Shown here piece by piece: positions 35,101 to 44,356 of a DNA stretch of 64,000 nucleotides; position 1 is the stretch's first letter, and each line of letters starts with the position of its first letter. The position numbers and the translations under genes were made by a program. The notes under the pieces were generated by a model. It had not been told where the DNA came from and did no database searches. It saw only the letters and a list, made by a program, of their open reading frames with translations. Source of the DNA: JABJOR01 sp965603075 (GTDB taxonomy: Bacteria > Pseudomonadota > Alphaproteobacteria > Rhodospirillales > Casp-alpha2); contig CBFDBO010000001.1 of NCBI GenBank assembly GCA_965603075.1, positions 186,001 through 250,000 of the forward strand. The letters are read 5' to 3'.

Positions 35101-35340
35101 TTCTTTAACGCCTTCGATGGTGCGAAGCACTTGCTCCATCGGACGTATTAACAAGCGTTCAGAATCTTCTGGAGAAATACCTTCATGTGACATGGTGACA
35201 TAAACAATTGGAATGTTTACATCAGGATCAGATTCTTTTGGAATTGCGGTATACGCATAAGCACCCGCAATTAAGATCATCACCAGTGAAGCGAGCACGG
35301 TTCTGGAATGATCAATCGACGCGTCAATAAAAGTTTTCAT
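32179..35340 (-). CDS. RND-family efflux permease (HAE1-like)
   Basis: A 1053-residue inner-membrane RND pump subunit. It has the standard N-terminal helix, two large periplasmic loops (about 35-330 and 560-860), and eleven further helices with the charged TM4 stretch SVGMLVDGAIVVTEYADRKM around residue 400. It is driven by protons and probably works as a trimer with the adaptor at 35352. The substrate is unknown. No outer-membrane TolC-type gene lies near, so a distant one must be used. Start ATG, 11 bases after the adaptor stop. Confidence 0.93.
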   Translation of the reverse strand: MKTFIDASIDHSRTVLASLVMILIAGAYAYTAIPKESDPDVNIPIVYVTMSHEGISPEDSERLLIRPMEQVLRTIEGVKEIRSVGFEGGANVIMEFDAGFDADAALTDVREQVDTAIPDLPDDSDEPEVHEVNVSLFPVLLVALSGDVPERTLLKIARDLKDDIEGINTVLKSDIAGDREEMVEILIDPVRLESYGLSLNDAIVLAKRSNKLVAAGVQDTGAGRFAVKVPGLFETVSDIMDMPIVTSGDAVVHLGDIAEIRRSFKDPEGFARINGKPALVLEVTKRTGENIIDTIESVFKVVSQKRAEWPKELSKQVNIDFMQDSSKDIRNMLLDLQNNVISAVILVMIVVVGALGVRTALLVGVAIPGSFLMAILVLYSLGATVNVVVLFSLILSVGMLVDGAIVVTEYADRKMMEGEPKSKAYGLAAKRMSWPIIASTATTLAAFLPLVFWPGVVGEFMKFLPMTLLIILSASLLMALIFVPTLGSIIGRASVANSVTAKGLAGAGHDHGDLSRVGGFTGLYLKVLHMALRSWWRPVLILIMAVGLLIGVQVLYAKHGKGVEFFPNVEPEYAMIEVRARGNLSVEEQNNIMTEVESLILGMDELQSVYGRTGRNSQNEGPEDIIGTLTMEFTDWDTRRKAADIIIDIRERTSGIAGIIINDRKPDQGPPTGKDVQIELSSRFPDRLTPAINHVLKGAELIGGFVNVEDGRALPGIEWEMQVDRAQASKFGADVDLVGQAVQMVTRGIRLGGYRPDDSDDEIDIRARYPMEYRTIDQLDEIRLSTATGLVPIGNFVERKAHQKTGTIKRTDMRRVMSFKADVEKGIQVDKKVKAFTQWLNDNPLPEGVNFRFKGEDEEQRMAQEFLTKAFTIALFIMAIILVTQFNSFYSAFLILSAVIMSTIGVFMGLLIMDQPFGIVMSGIGVISLAGIVVNNNIVLIDTFDRLLPDEPNALSAIMRTGAQRLRPVMLTTVTTVLGLMPMVLGMNIDFLTREVSIGAPSTQWWQQLSTAIVFGIAFATILTLIVTPCSLMLRANIGEWRKRRKLRALKTA

Positions 35341-35351
35341 ATGGTTCGTCC

Positions 35352-36470
35352 TTACCCCGCTCTAAAGGGTTCGACCGTCTGCCCTACTTTTACAAATTCC
35401 TGTCCGATGGTGATCAATGAGACGTTCTCTGGTAATCCACCGATCCAGATACCATCAACGGTATCAGCAATAATGCTAATTTTATGGAACATAACTTGGT
35501 TATTAGCATTCACAGATTTTACGCCAATGGCACCATTATCATCTAACGTTAACACTGCAGGCGATATCTTATGGGCGGAAACTGGGTTTGTCAGCATCGT
35601 AACATTTGCTGTCATACCATCCGGAATTCTATAATCTGGATTTTCCAATTTAACTTCAACCCGGAAAGTTCTGGTATCAGTACTTGCACTGCGAGATATA
35701 TAACCAACAGTACCATTTTGCACTTCACCTGATAAAAATTGCACAATAACGTTCTGACCAACTTCCACTTGTGAAATGGCCCGCTCGGTAACTTGTACGG
35801 CGACGACAATCGGATCGAGATCAACGATATGGGCTACAGCGTCACCGACCCGAACATAATCACCTACTTCTAATAATATTTTTTCAACGATGCCTTTAAA
35901 CGGTGCTTTAATTCGAACCCGGGCAATATCAAGTTCGGCTATGGCAAGGTCGGATTTGGAAGATTCGAGATTTGCAAAAAGCTCTGCAAGCTTGACCTCT
36001 GATTCAAACTTTTTCTTTGATAGTTTTTCTGCAGCCGCATAACTGATTTCTTGGAACTTTAATCGTGCTTTGGCTTCTTCTAGTTTCACTTTTCGACTAT
36101 CCATAGACAGTCTTAAAATGACATTACCTTTATCGACAACCGCGCCTTCAACAATTTTAAGAGAGGTCACTTTACCGGACGTTTCGGCACTGACTTCAAC
36201 AGTGCGATCTGGTTCCGTTCGGCCAAATAATTTAATTTCGCGAACTCTGAGTATAGCAACACTATTAATGACTTGCACATGTGGTAATGCGGAATCTTGT
36301 TCCTGAGCACTCTTATCCATGGCGTCTGCAACGGTTCCAGCGCTCATTTCAATGGTCGCTGGGTCATCCTTCACGGAAGCAGAAGTGTCTGCGAAATCAT
36401 AGTATCCAGAGGCTATCCAAAGTCCCGCAACCAGAGCGATTATAAATGCAATTATTGGCGCACGGATCAT
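35352..36470 (-). CDS. RND efflux periplasmic adaptor subunit
   Basis: A 372-residue membrane-fusion protein. It has an N-terminal membrane anchor (MIRAPIIAFIIALVAGLWIASGYY), then lipoyl-type halves around GRTEPDRTVEVSAETSGKVTSLKIVEGAVVDKGNVILRL and FKGIVEKILLEVGDYVRVGDAVAHIVD, separated by a short helical hairpin rather than the long one of AcrA. I chose ATG 36470 because AAGGA stands eight bases upstream; 22 further in-frame codons before it are basic and unlikely. Expressed with the RND permease. Confidence 0.92.
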   Translation of the reverse strand: MIRAPIIAFIIALVAGLWIASGYYDFADTSASVKDDPATIEMSAGTVADAMDKSAQEQDSALPHVQVINSVAILRVREIKLFGRTEPDRTVEVSAETSGKVTSLKIVEGAVVDKGNVILRLSMDSRKVKLEEAKARLKFQEISYAAAEKLSKKKFESEVKLAELFANLESSKSDLAIAELDIARVRIKAPFKGIVEKILLEVGDYVRVGDAVAHIVDLDPIVVAVQVTERAISQVEVGQNVIVQFLSGEVQNGTVGYISRSASTDTRTFRVEVKLENPDYRIPDGMTANVTMLTNPVSAHKISPAVLTLDDNGAIGVKSVNANNQVMFHKISIIADTVDGIWIGGLPENVSLITIGQEFVKVGQTVEPFRAG

Positions 36471-36613
36471 GTGCGTGTTCCTTATAAAATTATTAATATA
36501 ATGCTTAACTCTAAAGCGCGCGTAACTTAGTCTCATATAGACAAACGTGCAATAGAAGAGTCTCTTTTCTTTTATGGTTAGAGTTACTCTGATAATTACT
36601 TAAAATGAATATT

Positions 36614-37516
36614 TCAAATATTATAAACAGGGATATCTTTAGGCTTGGTCAGAAACCTTGAAAAAACATCATTATAGCCATTATAAAGATAGCCACCGTT
36701 TTTAATTAAAATCGCTTCACGGTTTTCTTTATACAGTTTTGGTAAACGATACCAAGGTGCGGATGGGTAATCATGATGGACAACATGCAAATTATTGTTG
36801 AGAAATAAAAGGCTCCAAAAAAAACCAGCCTCTACAATGACCGTTCTTTGTTCTATTATAGAGGAAGGTCGATGTTCTGAAAAAGAACGAATCAGTGATA
36901 ATGATAAGCCGGGATAGGCTATCCCAATTACGTATTGCCACCACACCAATCCCAAATACTGTTCAATGGCATAAAGCATGGCAATGCTAAGGATACCGTG
37001 AAAAACCCAGCCAATGACGTGACTGAAATCGCCCTTTATGATCATCATTATTTCTGAATAAAAAAATCTGACCGCAACTACGATTGGACCAATCAGAACA
37101 CGCCCCGTTATCGTATTATTAAAAACCATTACACTGCGTAGCAATGAATTCATATTTTGCCAGTGCTCTGGTTTATAATAGTATGATTCAGGGTCTATTT
37201 CTGGATTTGCGAGGTCTTTGGCGCTGTGATGGGCCATGTGACTCTCACGGTAGATATGGTATGGCATCCATAGAGTAAATGGTGCCCAAGCGAAGATTGA
37301 ATTAAATAGCTTTGATTTGGTTGGGTGACCGTGCATGATTTCATGCTGCAAATTACCGTACCAAGCCACTAATACCGCCCCAACAGGATAAATGACCCAA
37401 CCGGGTAAATTTGGCATATTGTAAAATAAAATACCCCATAGTAAATATTGAGCGACAATGAGTCCCCACGTAGGAAGTTCCGACGGTCTTTTTTCTAAAA
37501 TATTATTTAATGTCAA
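36614..37516 (-). CDS. Membrane fatty acid desaturase
   Basis: A 300-residue integral-membrane di-iron desaturase/hydroxylase. The three histidine boxes are HEIMHGH (residues about 58-64), HMAHH (about 93-97) and HVVHHDYP (near 257-264). At least four helices lie between. It is likely to introduce a double bond into an acyl chain or a related compound. The start is TTG with AGGAAAG about nine bases upstream. The strand is opposite to the GFA gene, leaving a shared 136-base spacer with inverted repeats. Confidence 0.88.
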   Translation of the reverse strand: MTLNNILEKRPSELPTWGLIVAQYLLWGILFYNMPNLPGWVIYPVGAVLVAWYGNLQHEIMHGHPTKSKLFNSIFAWAPFTLWMPYHIYRESHMAHHSAKDLANPEIDPESYYYKPEHWQNMNSLLRSVMVFNNTITGRVLIGPIVVAVRFFYSEIMMIIKGDFSHVIGWVFHGILSIAMLYAIEQYLGLVWWQYVIGIAYPGLSLSLIRSFSEHRPSSIIEQRTVIVEAGFFWSLLFLNNNLHVVHHDYPSAPWYRLPKLYKENREAILIKNGGYLYNGYNDVFSRFLTKPKDIPVYNI

Positions 37517-37572
37517 ATTGCGAACTTTCCTGAACAGATTTATAATATCGTGCGTCAGAAAAAAACCATACA

Positions 37573-37588
37573 GAGAATATGGATATTC
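37573..37588. promoter_or_regulatory. Candidate operator in the desaturase/GFA spacer
   Basis: AGAATAT-GG-ATATTCT is a perfect 7-base inverted repeat. A second one, TGAGC-ATT-GCTCA, lies at 37612-37624. Both are between the divergent desaturase and GFA starts. Function is inferred from position only. Confidence 0.35.
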
Positions 37589-37652
37589 TTCAAATCACAC
37601 TAAAACGATCCTGAGCATTGCTCAAGGTTATAATATCATAAGGAAATATTAA

Positions 37653-38081
37653 ATGATGAGCACAATATCGGGTAGCTGCCTCTGCAAGGGTGTGTCGTTT
37701 TTAATTAAAGGTGAATTACGCCCGGTATCTTATTGTTATTGCAGCCAATGTCGGAAAACCCATGGTGTTATGGGACCCTATACACGCGCAGCACACAAGG
37801 ATATCGAATTTACCTCTGATAACACATTAAAATGGTATCAATCGTCTGAGCACGCTGAGCGGGGGTTCTGTGATACCTGTGGCGCCAGTATTTTCTGGCA
37901 TGTCATGGGCACTGATACCAGTGCCATATCAGCCGGAACAATCGATCAACCTAGTGGCTTAACCCAGGGTGGTCATATATATACCGAAGATGCACCGGAC
38001 TTTTACCCCCTTCCCGATGACGGGTTACCGCGATATGAACGCACATCTGCAGGCAAGCTCAATGGAGAGCAATCAACGTGA
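37653..38081 (+). CDS. GFA (glutathione-dependent formaldehyde-activating)-like zinc protein
   Basis: A 142-residue protein of the GFA/CENP-V family. The zinc ligands follow the family pattern: Cys9 and Cys11, Cys28, Cys30 and Cys33, and Cys73 and Cys76. Named for an enzyme proposed to help formaldehyde react with glutathione, though most members have no proven reaction. AAGGAA precedes the first of two adjacent ATGs. Its TGA overlaps the GTG of the next gene, so they are coupled. Confidence 0.9.
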   Translation: MMSTISGSCLCKGVSFLIKGELRPVSYCYCSQCRKTHGVMGPYTRAAHKDIEFTSDNTLKWYQSSEHAERGFCDTCGASIFWHVMGTDTSAISAGTIDQPSGLTQGGHIYTEDAPDFYPLPDDGLPRYERTSAGKLNGEQST

Positions 38082-38914
38082 GCAATAGTTCGAACATTCT
38101 GAGGTTCCCAAACGCACCACGTTACGCATCATTAACCATGTATACCTTTCCTGAGTTGGAAGAAACCATATCAAGATGGTGGCGGGGAGTGGCCCATCAT
38201 ATGCGGGAAGCCGGGGTTGAGAACGTTCCAGATTTCCTCACGACACCAGAAAATTTGGTGCCGCATTGGCGCAGTCCAGATTTACTCTTTAGTCAGACCT
38301 GCGGTTACCCACTTACCACGACCCTCAAAGACAACGTCCGGATTATCGCAATCCCTCTGTATGAAGCAGATGGCTGTGAGGGCTCGGATTATTCAAGTAT
38401 GATCATTGTCCATGACGATTTAAAGATAGAGAATTTTGCTGATCTCTCGGGGCATGATGTGGCAATCAACGGTTACGACTCACATTCTGGATATAATATT
38501 CTAAAAGCAATGGTCGCTGATGTGGCGTCCCCCGGTGAGAAGTTTTTCTCCCGCACCCTAATTAGCTATTCCCACGCCCAATCTATTCTATCTGTACGCA
38601 ATAAAGAAGCCCATTGCGCTTCGATCGATGCTGTGACGTTGGCTCTTATCGGCAAATATTACCCTGATAATCTAAAGGGTGTCCGCGTATTATGCCAATC
38701 CCCCATGGCCCCCGGATTACCCTATATTACAAGGGGTGATTGCAGTGATGAGGATTTAATGAAGTTACAGACAGGATTGTTTGCGGCGCTCGCCGATAGC
38801 GATCTTACCCCAGTGGCGGAAGCCTTATTAATAAAAGGGGCGACGCTGGCCCAACCTGAAGAATATCAACGTATTATAGATATAAAACAGGCCGGAGCAG
38901 CTATCGATTTATAA
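38078..38914 (+). CDS. PhnD/SsuA-like substrate-binding-fold protein without signal peptide
   Basis: A 278-residue protein of the phosphate/phosphonate-binding (PhnD-like, NMT1/THI5-type) fold: LLFSQTCGYPLTTTLKDNVRIIAIPLYEADGCEGSDYSSMIIVHDDLKIENFADLSGHDVAINGYDSHSGYNILK and later the hinge-like SVRNKEAHCASIDAVTLALIGKY. No signal peptide is present, so it is probably cytoplasmic and is not a normal ABC-transporter receptor. There are no permease or ATPase genes beside it. GTG start overlapping the GFA stop by 4 bases. Confidence 0.8.
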   Translation: MSNSSNILRFPNAPRYASLTMYTFPELEETISRWWRGVAHHMREAGVENVPDFLTTPENLVPHWRSPDLLFSQTCGYPLTTTLKDNVRIIAIPLYEADGCEGSDYSSMIIVHDDLKIENFADLSGHDVAINGYDSHSGYNILKAMVADVASPGEKFFSRTLISYSHAQSILSVRNKEAHCASIDAVTLALIGKYYPDNLKGVRVLCQSPMAPGLPYITRGDCSDEDLMKLQTGLFAALADSDLTPVAEALLIKGATLAQPEEYQRIIDIKQAGAAIDL

Positions 38915-38938
38915 AGAATCAGTCGGAATTAACGCCTA

Positions 38939-40291
38939 TTAACTCCAGGGATAAGGGCTATTAGAAACAGGGTGCAATTTGCCTTCGGCAAAACGTGAGA
39001 AACGGAATGGTTTCAAAAGGGCGTCCCCTTTACCCATAATATCATCGGCCACCAATGCCCCCACACCCAGCATTTTATAGCCGTGATTTGAATCAGCAAT
39101 GAAGTAAACGTTTTCGCGGAACCGATCAAACACAGGGAAGCTATCGGGGGTGAATGATCCAATACCGCCGGAAGGTTCTTTATCGAATAAACCGCTTTTA
39201 CCTTCAAAACGTTTTTGACAATGGGCAAGAGCTGAAGACCACATGTGAGCAAAATCAGGACCCACAACAAAATCCGGACTGGCAGGACCATAAGGGTCAA
39301 CAGCCACTTTGTCGGTTTCTTGTTCTACGATGAATGGCATGGCGCCACCTTGTACACCGTTGAAATGGAAATCAGGTTTGTAATAAATCCCCCAAGGTTC
39401 ATCCGTGATCAGCGACCCATCAACATCGGAGAGCAACGTTGCATCGGTATCAACGTGAATAACAGGGGGCATTTTGCCTTCGTTGGTTTTTAAATAATCA
39501 GGATCAACACCAAGAGTACCTTCTTGTAGGCTCCAATAAACCCACATAGGGATATCGTTGTGCATGGAACCATCTTCGGCTTTGATTTCGATGGTTTTAG
39601 GTAGTTCTAACATATCCCAAATGCCTTTGGCCCATGGGCCTGCGCCGACAATAACCTGTTCACATTCGATGAAGCCTTTGCTGGTTTCAACGCCGGAGAC
39701 AACCTGTCCATTATAACGGAAACCTGTAACTTCGGTGCCGCTTAGAATGCGCGTGCCAACACTTTCTGCTTTTTCAGCCAGTCCATACATTGCTTTTGTA
39801 TTGTTGGCGTAACCGCCACGCTTTTCGTGAAGTACAGATGTGATGCCTTGGGCTTGCCAGTCATCAAACATATCCTTCATGTAAGCGCTACAATCAGCTT
39901 CACCCTCGATGAAGCTAGACTCATAGCCAATGGCTTTTTGTTGTTCATAGATTTCGGCGACATCAGCGTGCATGCCTTCGTGGCTGATTTGCATATAACC
40001 CACGGGGTTATAGGAAAATGCTTCCATGTCGCTTTCCCATACAGCGACACTGTGCGCCATCAATTCGCGCATGGCTGGTTGGTAATAGTTATTACGGACA
40101 ACGCCACAGGCAATACCACTGGCACCAGAAGCAATGCCCCCTTTATCGACGATCAGTATGTCGCATACATCATCAGTGTTACGAGCATCTTTACCTTGAG
40201 CTTGGAGATGCTTGCCTAGATGCCAGGCTGTAGAAAGGCCGTGAATACCGGCCCCAATGATTAAATATGTCGCGCGTTTTGGCATTGCCAT
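38939..40291 (-). CDS. FAD-dependent amine/amino-acid oxidoreductase (DAO fold)
   Basis: A 450-residue flavoprotein of the D-amino-acid oxidase/sarcosine oxidase beta superfamily. The FAD motif GAGIHGLSTAWHLG is at residues 13-26, and a C-terminal block GGIGSFTPDSFPVFDRFRENVYFIADSNHGYKMLGVGALVADDI forms the second part of the FAD site. No GcvT-like domain is attached. It should oxidise a secondary or tertiary amine or an amino acid. It is the last gene after an EamA exporter and an ABC importer, and probably acts on what that importer brings in. Confidence 0.85.
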   Translation of the reverse strand: MAMPKRATYLIIGAGIHGLSTAWHLGKHLQAQGKDARNTDDVCDILIVDKGGIASGASGIACGVVRNNYYQPAMRELMAHSVAVWESDMEAFSYNPVGYMQISHEGMHADVAEIYEQQKAIGYESSFIEGEADCSAYMKDMFDDWQAQGITSVLHEKRGGYANNTKAMYGLAEKAESVGTRILSGTEVTGFRYNGQVVSGVETSKGFIECEQVIVGAGPWAKGIWDMLELPKTIEIKAEDGSMHNDIPMWVYWSLQEGTLGVDPDYLKTNEGKMPPVIHVDTDATLLSDVDGSLITDEPWGIYYKPDFHFNGVQGGAMPFIVEQETDKVAVDPYGPASPDFVVGPDFAHMWSSALAHCQKRFEGKSGLFDKEPSGGIGSFTPDSFPVFDRFRENVYFIADSNHGYKMLGVGALVADDIMGKGDALLKPFRFSRFAEGKLHPVSNSPYPWS

Positions 40292-40372
40292 GTTGAAAGT
40301 TTCCTTCGGTAATAATTAAATTCTGTCATTATATTATCCTCAGGAATTTTCAAAAATAAGCTTAATGCGACA

Positions 40373-41245
40373 TCAGTTTGTCACATAGCGGCTTTTTTTA
40401 CGCAGGACAATCGCAACCCCTAAAACCACAAGAAGCATTCCACTAAATGAAATCATGCTAATGGTTTCGTCCAATAAAGCCCAAGAGAATAATAATGCAC
40501 AAGGAGGGACCAGGAAGAACAAGCTGGCGACCCGTGATGCTTCCCCCCGTTTAATCATAAACGATAATAGGCTAAGGGAAATTAGGGAGGAGACAATAAC
40601 AACATAGGTCAAGGAAAGGACGAACTCAGTATTCCAACGAATGTACCCACCATCGAAAATGAGGGCGAGCGGAAAAAAGACAAAGGTTGAAGTTATGAAT
40701 TGAATCGAGCCCCCGGTTCGCAAATCCATATTGTTGCAAAACTTCTTCTGATAGAGGGTTCCAGAGGTAATTCCCACTAAACCAACAAATGACCACCCTA
40801 TTCCGGCTGTTGTTCCCATCCCTAAGGCAAGCTTATCAGCGATAACAAAAGACACGCCAATCAAGCCCAAAAGTAATCCAAGCCATTGATATTTTGTAAC
40901 CCGCTCCCCCAGAAAAGGTCCCACGACGGCCGCTGTGACAATAGGTTGCATACAAACAATCAAAGCAAGAACCCCCGCCCCAACACCGGTATCCATAGCT
41001 AGCCAACATCCAGCAAAATACATCACCTGCATCATCAACCCACACACGGCTATATGGCCAACTTGTTGCCAATCATTAGGCCACGGTGCGCGCATAACCA
41101 ATGCAATGATAGCCATCATCAACGCAACAAATGCATATCGCAGGGTTAATAGGGTGAAAATATCAGCATATTGAACAACAATTTTTGCCGCTATAAAACC
41201 ACTGGCCCATAGCAGAACAAAAATAGCCGGCACAGCAGATATCAC
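40373..41245 (-). CDS. EamA/DMT-family transporter
   Basis: A 290-residue drug/metabolite transporter with ten membrane helices in two EamA repeats (about 5-135 and 150-285). It starts LLWASGFIAAKIVVQYADIFTLLTLRYAFVALMM, typical of the RhaT/YedA type. The GTG at 41245 has AAGGAA seven bases upstream and was preferred over a TTG one codon before. A perfect near-palindrome ACCAAGGA-T-TCCTTGGT (41244-41260) covers the ribosome site, maybe by chance. Probably an exporter of amino acids or metabolites. Confidence 0.87.
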   Translation of the reverse strand: MISAVPAIFVLLWASGFIAAKIVVQYADIFTLLTLRYAFVALMMAIIALVMRAPWPNDWQQVGHIAVCGLMMQVMYFAGCWLAMDTGVGAGVLALIVCMQPIVTAAVVGPFLGERVTKYQWLGLLLGLIGVSFVIADKLALGMGTTAGIGWSFVGLVGITSGTLYQKKFCNNMDLRTGGSIQFITSTFVFFPLALIFDGGYIRWNTEFVLSLTYVVIVSSLISLSLLSFMIKRGEASRVASLFFLVPPCALLFSWALLDETISMISFSGMLLVVLGVAIVLRKKSRYVTN

Positions 41246-41309
41246 CAAGGATTCCTTGGTGTGTTCGTTATTTTTAGCGGCGTTCTGAATTTACTTGCCC
41301 ACCTGAGGG

Positions 41310-43430
41310 TTAATTTGTGTATTGCTCGATTTCGTTTTTATGTTGATCCGAAATCTTTATCACAGGTTCAACTTTTTGCAATTCCTCTAAAGGTATATGA
41401 CAAGAAATGACATGACGCCCGCCATCAGCAGAAATCATTTCAGGCCGTTCTTCATCGCAAATTGCTCCCAACTTTCTGGGACAACGTGATGCAAAGGGGC
41501 AGCCGTCTGGTGGGTTCAATACACTTGGTAAATTACCCTCTAGCACGATGCGGCGTTTCTCCACTTGTGGATCAGCAATTGGTACAGCCGACAGTAGGGC
41601 TTCAGTATAGGGGTGATACGGAGGCGCAAAGACCTGATCGGTCGTGCCACGTTCCATAATTTGCCCCAAATACATTACAACTACACGGTCCGATAAATAC
41701 CGTACGGCACTTAAATCATGGCTGATGAATATCAAGGTTGTTTTATGTTCGCGTTGAATTTCCATCAACAATTCAGTGACAGCAGCAGCAACCGACACAT
41801 CGAGAGCCGAAATAGGTTCATCCGCGATAACCATCGCCGGGTTGCCGGCAAACGCGCGGGCAATACCGATGCGTTGTTTTTGTCCACCGGAAAGCTGGCG
41901 TGGTTTACGTAAGATAAAGTCACGGGGTAATTTTACAGTATCGAGTAATTCCAACACCCGCTGTTGGATTTTTACTTTGTCCGTTTCCACACCAAATTTC
42001 TTAATCACACGGCCAATTTGATAACCAATGGTATGAAATGGATTGAGCGTATCATTAGGGTTTTGGAATACCATTTGCAAAGATCCCAATTGTTTGGGAG
42101 ACCTTTCTTCAACGGGTAATTGACCTATATCAACATTATTGAGCAAAACCGCCCCGCCGGTGGCCTGTTCAAGACCCACAAGGACTTTGGCAAATGTTGA
42201 TTTACCACAACCAGATTCACCCACAATTGCGACGGTCTCTCCCCTGCCCGCTCGGAACGAAATAGCTTCGTTGGCTTTTATGTGTTTGATACGCTCGCCT
42301 GATATAATAGCTTTGATAGAATTATCATGCAGCTCGTAATATTTTTGCATTTCCGTTACTTCGAGCACCGTATCACCGATTTCAGCGGGCGGGCGAACAA
42401 CGTGTTCATGGGGCACTATGGTTTTATTAATATCATCCCATAACAAGCACCGAACCATATGCAATTCTTTTTTCTCGTTTTCAACCGATGTTAAAGCGAT
42501 TGAAGATGCATCACACTGACCAGCCTTAAAATGATCGCAACGCGGACCAAAATTACATCCCGGAGGGCGCTCATGGGGCAACGGAAGCTGTCCCCTGATC
42601 GCCTTTAATGGTTTTGCATTTTTATCCGAATGAGGTAAAGGAATGCATCCAAACAAGCCTTTTGTATAAGGATGCTTGGGCCATTCAAAAATTGAGTTCA
42701 CATGACCTTCTTCTACCACTTCACCCGAATACATGACATTGATGCGGCCACATACCTCTAACATCAATCCCAAATTATGAGAGATGTATAAAAGGGCCGT
42801 ATTATATTTCGCACTTAATTCACCAATCAGCTCAACAATCCCAGCTTCCACCGTTACATCAAGGGCCGTTGTCGGTTCGTCTAATAATAAAAGAGATGGG
42901 TTGGAAAGCAGCGCCATGGCGATAACCACGCGTTGTTGCTGACCACCCGATATTTGATGCGGGTAGGCATCCATAACGCGTTCTGGATCAGGAAGATGCA
43001 CATCTTCGAGAACTTGCTTAGCGCGCTTAAAGGCTTCTTCTCTTGATACACCTTCGTGGGTAATGGGGACTTCTATAAGCTGTTTGCCACACGTCATAGA
43101 GGGATTGAGAGCTGCCATGGGTTCTTGATAGATCATGGCTATTTCAGAACCGCGTAATTTGCGCAGTTCTTCGTCACTTAAATCAACAATATTGCGGCCT
43201 TTAAATTTAATAGAGCCGCCAACAATGCCACCATTGCCCCCCATATAACGCATGATTGCCATGGCGACGGTTGATTTACCACAACCGGATTCACCAACCA
43301 AACCGACACTTTCCCCCGCATCAAGTGTTAGCGAAAAATCCACCACGGCAGGGATTTCACCTGCTCTGGTGTAATATGAGATGCACAGGTTTTCTATTTC
43401 CAGCAACGGGCCGTCATAATTCTCTGCCAT
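41310..43430 (-). CDS. Dipeptide/oligopeptide-type ABC transporter, fused DppD-DppF ATPase
   Basis: A 706-residue fusion of the two ATPase subunits of a peptide/nickel (Dpp/Opp-class) importer. The first ATPase domain (about 5-325) has GESGCGKST and the signature SGGQQQRV, with LLLDEPTTALDV; the second (about 355-690) has GESGCGKST, LSGGQKQRIGIARA and IADEPISALDV. Both carry the oligopeptide-type C-terminal cysteine segment (CNFGPRC and CPFASRC). It serves the permeases at 43454 and 44357. The solute-binding protein gene is missing from the neighbourhood. Confidence 0.92.
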   Translation of the reverse strand: MAENYDGPLLEIENLCISYYTRAGEIPAVVDFSLTLDAGESVGLVGESGCGKSTVAMAIMRYMGGNGGIVGGSIKFKGRNIVDLSDEELRKLRGSEIAMIYQEPMAALNPSMTCGKQLIEVPITHEGVSREEAFKRAKQVLEDVHLPDPERVMDAYPHQISGGQQQRVVIAMALLSNPSLLLLDEPTTALDVTVEAGIVELIGELSAKYNTALLYISHNLGLMLEVCGRINVMYSGEVVEEGHVNSIFEWPKHPYTKGLFGCIPLPHSDKNAKPLKAIRGQLPLPHERPPGCNFGPRCDHFKAGQCDASSIALTSVENEKKELHMVRCLLWDDINKTIVPHEHVVRPPAEIGDTVLEVTEMQKYYELHDNSIKAIISGERIKHIKANEAISFRAGRGETVAIVGESGCGKSTFAKVLVGLEQATGGAVLLNNVDIGQLPVEERSPKQLGSLQMVFQNPNDTLNPFHTIGYQIGRVIKKFGVETDKVKIQQRVLELLDTVKLPRDFILRKPRQLSGGQKQRIGIARAFAGNPAMVIADEPISALDVSVAAAVTELLMEIQREHKTTLIFISHDLSAVRYLSDRVVVMYLGQIMERGTTDQVFAPPYHPYTEALLSAVPIADPQVEKRRIVLEGNLPSVLNPPDGCPFASRCPRKLGAICDEERPEMISADGGRHVISCHIPLEELQKVEPVIKISDQHKNEIEQYTN

Positions 43431-43453
43431 TTTTGTTGCTCCAAATTTCTCAG

Positions 43454-44347
43454 TTAATCTCGCAATGAAATTTCACGTAAACCATCAGCCAGCAAATTAA
43501 AGCCAAGCACCAAAGATGAAATAGCGACGCAAGGAAAAATAGTCATATGAGGAACGGCCATTGCCATGGCACGGTTCTCATTAATCATCCCGCCCCAATC
43601 TGGGTTTGGCGGTGGCAATCCAAGCCCTAAGAAACCAAGCACCCCAATGGTAATAATCACATACCCAAATCGCAGACAAACATCGACGATCAAAGGACCA
43701 CGCACATTGGGAAGAATTTCCACGAGCATGATATAAATCGACGACTCACCCCGTGTTTGGGCCGCGCCGATATAGTCACGCGCACGCACATCCAAAGTTA
43801 AGCCCCGTACAATACGCATAATCCCCGGCGCGCTGGCAAATGTAATGGCGACAATAATATTAGCACCAGAAGCCCCAAAATGAACGATGACGATGATATA
43901 AAGCACCAACACTGGGAAGGATAAAATGATATCAGAAAGACGTGATAACCACACATCCCACCAACCCATTTTATAGCCTGCTGTTAAGCCCATAATAATA
44001 CCAACGGTGTAAGCAGAGGCCGTAGCGATGGGGGCGTAAAACAGTACCGTTCGAGCCCCCCATATCAACCGAGATAGAATATCACGACCAATCATATCCG
44101 TGCCAAGCCAGAATATTCCCCCATCCGGCGCAAGAGCACCCGGCAGTTGGAACGGCACCAATGTTGCATTTGGATCGTATGGGGCAATCCACGGTGCAAA
44201 TAAAGCCATAATAACCCAGAACAAAATAAGGGCGCCGCCAATCATGCCAACAATGCTTTCACGTATTAAGGCGATTGCCGAGAACGTGCGGAAAATTGTG
44301 GTTATTAATCCGGGTTTAGGGATATGCTGTAGTGGTTGATCTGTCAT
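43454..44347 (-). CDS. Dipeptide/oligopeptide-type ABC transporter permease (DppC-like)
   Basis: A 297-residue inner-membrane permease with about six helices. The usual DppC features are present: a cytoplasmic N-terminus, the block PYDPNATLVPFQLPGALAPDGGIFWLGTDMIGRDILSRLIWGAR and the EAA-type loop IGAAQTRGESSIYIMLVEILPN. It pairs with the DppB-like permease encoded nine bases upstream. Confidence 0.92.
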   Translation of the reverse strand: MTDQPLQHIPKPGLITTIFRTFSAIALIRESIVGMIGGALILFWVIMALFAPWIAPYDPNATLVPFQLPGALAPDGGIFWLGTDMIGRDILSRLIWGARTVLFYAPIATASAYTVGIIMGLTAGYKMGWWDVWLSRLSDIILSFPVLVLYIIVIVHFGASGANIIVAITFASAPGIMRIVRGLTLDVRARDYIGAAQTRGESSIYIMLVEILPNVRGPLIVDVCLRFGYVIITIGVLGFLGLGLPPPNPDWGGMINENRAMAMAVPHMTIFPCVAISSLVLGFNLLADGLREISLRD

Positions 44348-44356
44348 GACATTCCC

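Noticed and set aside
41244..41260. ACCAAGGA-T-TCCTTGGT as a true operator
   Set aside because: It overlaps the ribosome site and start codon of the EamA gene, where AAGGA is expected anyway; symmetry may be by chance.
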